The notes below the pieces were generated by a model, which was not told the origin of the DNA, ran no database searches, and saw nothing but the letters and a program-made list of their open reading frames with translations. Of a stretch of DNA of 64,000 nucleotides, positions 62,883-64,000 are shown one piece after another. Every line of letters begins with the position of its first letter. Position 1 is the stretch's first letter. Source of the stretch: Lentibacillus juripiscarius JCM 12147 (GTDB lineage Bacteria; Bacillota; Bacilli; Bacillales_D; Amphibacillaceae); NCBI GenBank assembly GCA_001311805.1, contig BBCA01000010.1, forward strand, positions 11,905 to 75,904. Reading direction: 5' to 3'. The position numbers were made by a program, and so were the translations under genes.

Positions 62883-63793
62883 ATGGCATGGATTGTTGAT
62901 CCTTCATCAACACAAGAAGAATTAGCAGCACAGTTTAAAGAACGAATAGCAGGCGAGGATATTTTGCAAATCCCTGGTTCCCATGATTCGATGGCCGCAC
63001 TGATGGCTAAAAAAGCAGGTTTTCAGTCACTCTACCTGTCGGGCGGAGCATATACCGCAAGCCTTGGAATTCCTGACCTTGGGATGATTACGTCAACTGA
63101 GGTGGCAGAACGAGCGAAAGAATTGGTCCGCGCCGCAAACCTGCCAGTACTCGTTGATATTGATACAGGTTTTGGCGGTGTGCTGAATGTTGCCCGAACC
63201 GCTGCAGAAATGTATGAAGCAAAAGTCGCTGCAGTGCAAATTGAGGACCAACAGTTGCCTAAAAAGTGTGGACACTTAAACGGAAAACGGCTTGTTTCAA
63301 AAGAAGAATGGCACAAAATAAACGATCAAAAGGTGGCACCATCGCTTGTTGTTGTTGCAAGAACGGATGCAAAGGCAATAGAAGGTGTAGATGCTGCCAT
63401 CGAACGTGCTAAATTTTATGTAGAGGCAGGAGCAGATGCTATTTTTCCGGAAGCATTGAAAACGGAAGAAGAATTCCACCTATTTTCGGAAAGAATCGAT
63501 GTCCCACTGCTGGCCAATATGACGGAATTCGGCAGAACACCATATTTCACCGCCCAGGAATTTCAGGATATGGGCATGAGCATGGTCATCTACCCAGTAA
63601 CATCAATGCGGGTAGCCGCCAAAGCATATGAACGCATTTTCAAGATGATCATGGAAGAAGGGACACAAAAGAAGGCCTTTCCGACATGCAGACACGGGAA
63701 GAGCTATATGACACCATATCCCATTACGGATTTGAAGAACTGGACAACAATATTGCCAAAACGATTTTGGAAGATATTAAAATTGACTCGTAA
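62883..63793 (+). CDS. prpB: Methylisocitrate lyase
   Basis: This cleaves 2-methylisocitrate to pyruvate and succinate. ATG 62883 follows AAAAGGGGGC, 21 bp after the prpD stop. Motifs: ILQIPGSHDSMAALMAKKAG, SLYLSGGAYTASLGIPDLG, VLVDIDTGFGGVLNVARTA (metal-binding Asp), QIEDQQLPKKCGHLNGKRLV with the catalytic Cys, and VVVARTDAKAIEGVDAAIER. A break near 63665 is needed to reach the normal end (TREELYDTISHYGFEELDNN) and stop 63791; otherwise the frame runs open to the window edge. It is the last gene of the operon and is followed by a terminator. Confidence 0.9.
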
Positions 63794-63809
63794 AACCTGC
63801 TACAATATC

Positions 63810-63852
63810 AAACAGCCTGCCTTGAAAAATTACAAAGCAGGCTGTTTGTTTT
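63810..63852 (+). terminator. Rho-independent terminator of the methylcitrate operon
   Basis: AAACAGCCTGC and GCAGGCTGTTT are exact complements around a 16-base loop, then GTTTTTG. Confidence 0.88.
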
Positions 63853-63863
63853 TGTGGCTAGGA

Positions 63864-63902
63864 GGTGCCTGTCATTTCCCGAATTATCTCTTGTTTATCG
63901 AA
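63864..63902 (+). repeat. REP-like element, copy E
   Basis: GGTGCCTGTCATTTCCCG then AATTATCTCTTGTTTATCGAA. It lies between the operon terminator and the 21-bp array. Confidence 0.65.
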
Positions 63903-64000
63903 AGCGAGAGCAGTCCCAATTCGAGCGAGAGCGGCTGCAACTCGAGCGAGAGCGGCTGTAACTCGAGCGAGAGCAGTCCCGACTCGAGCGGGAGCGGCCG
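63899..64000. repeat. Second intergenic tandem array, 21-bp period, cut by the window end
   Basis: Units such as TCGAGCGAGAGCGGCTGTAAC and TCGAGCGAGAGCAGTCCCGAC (each 21 bases) alternate at least four times and continue past the window. The sequence is unrelated to the array at 27920, but the period is identical and the position, behind a gene's terminator, is similar. Confidence 0.8.

Overview
The window is chromosomal DNA of a low-to-mid GC Firmicute, most likely a halotolerant or alkaliphilic member of the Bacillaceae (Virgibacillus, Lentibacillus or Oceanobacillus type). This rests on AGGAGG-type ribosome sites, frequent TTG/GTG starts, TagO/TagD/LCP wall-polymer genes, an AprX-type protease, a methylcitrate operon and Bacillaceae-style intergenic repeats. 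The genus is an inference. Most genes longer than about 600 bp are interrupted by one or more single-base frameshifts. Where the expected frame can be reconstructed (5855, 7010, 14840, 15050, 34538, 56798), the indel sits in a homopolymer. I therefore read most of these as sequence errors and annotate each gene over its whole span; genes with real deletions are called pseudogenes.

Region 1 (1-17.4 kb) is a surface-polymer island. It holds two related family 2 glycosyltransferases, a TupA-like ATP-grasp protein, three ATP-grasp proteins ending in an acylphosphatase-like domain, a CapA-like protein, two divergent YheC/YheD-type ATP-grasp proteins, and a secreted glucosaminidase with about nine peptidoglycan-binding-like repeats. 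Several of these enzymes share a C-terminal tail of the form S-x-S-W-x-x-T-x-P-[IL]-R. The best reading is synthesis of a wall polymer decorated with, or made of, amide-linked amino acids, comparable to teichuronopeptide. Region 2 (17.5-22.3 kb) has an amidohydrolase with a sodium:solute symporter, a GntR regulator, and a stretch of hairpins and a MITE-like element. Region 3 (22.4-28.6 kb) has tagO, two LCP ligases, tagD and a nucleotide-sugar dehydrogenase, which fit the polymer theme, followed by a long intergenic array with a 21-bp period.

Region 4 (29-35.5 kb) carries a TAXI-type TRAP transporter, a decayed IS66 element abutting a truncated amino-acid permease, and an orphan glycine-betaine-type binding protein. 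Region 5 (35.8-46.3 kb) is catabolic. It has an alcohol dehydrogenase, an AHL-lactonase-like hydrolase, a small protein with an amidase, and a minus-strand cluster of asparaginase, polysaccharide deacetylase, a CxxC protein and a CobW-type GTPase. That cluster has a well-formed sigma-54 promoter next to a divergent PAS/AAA+/Fis sigma-54 activator.

Region 6 (45.7-58.6 kb) is an accessory hot spot. An ATPase plus DpnII/MboI-type nuclease pair lies between two truncated amidase genes. Next come an AprX-like protease and an endonuclease I homologue, then a small uncharacterised cassette framed by a direct duplication of a REP-like repeat plus the 5' end of comM. A RAYT-type transposase remnant, a DUF4160/DUF2442 pair, a HIRAN-like protein and a SEC-C protein follow. 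Five copies of a REP-like sequence beginning GGTGCCTGTCAC mark this region and the window end. Region 7 (59.1-64 kb) is the methylcitrate operon (prpC, prpD, prpB homologues) with a divergent LysR regulator, ending in a second 21-bp-period array.

I found no tRNA, rRNA or CRISPR array. The strongest candidates for undescribed biology are the ATP-grasp/degenerate acylphosphatase island with its shared tail, the ATPase/nuclease pair at 46.4-48.5 kb, and the cassette at 53.0-54.5 kb.
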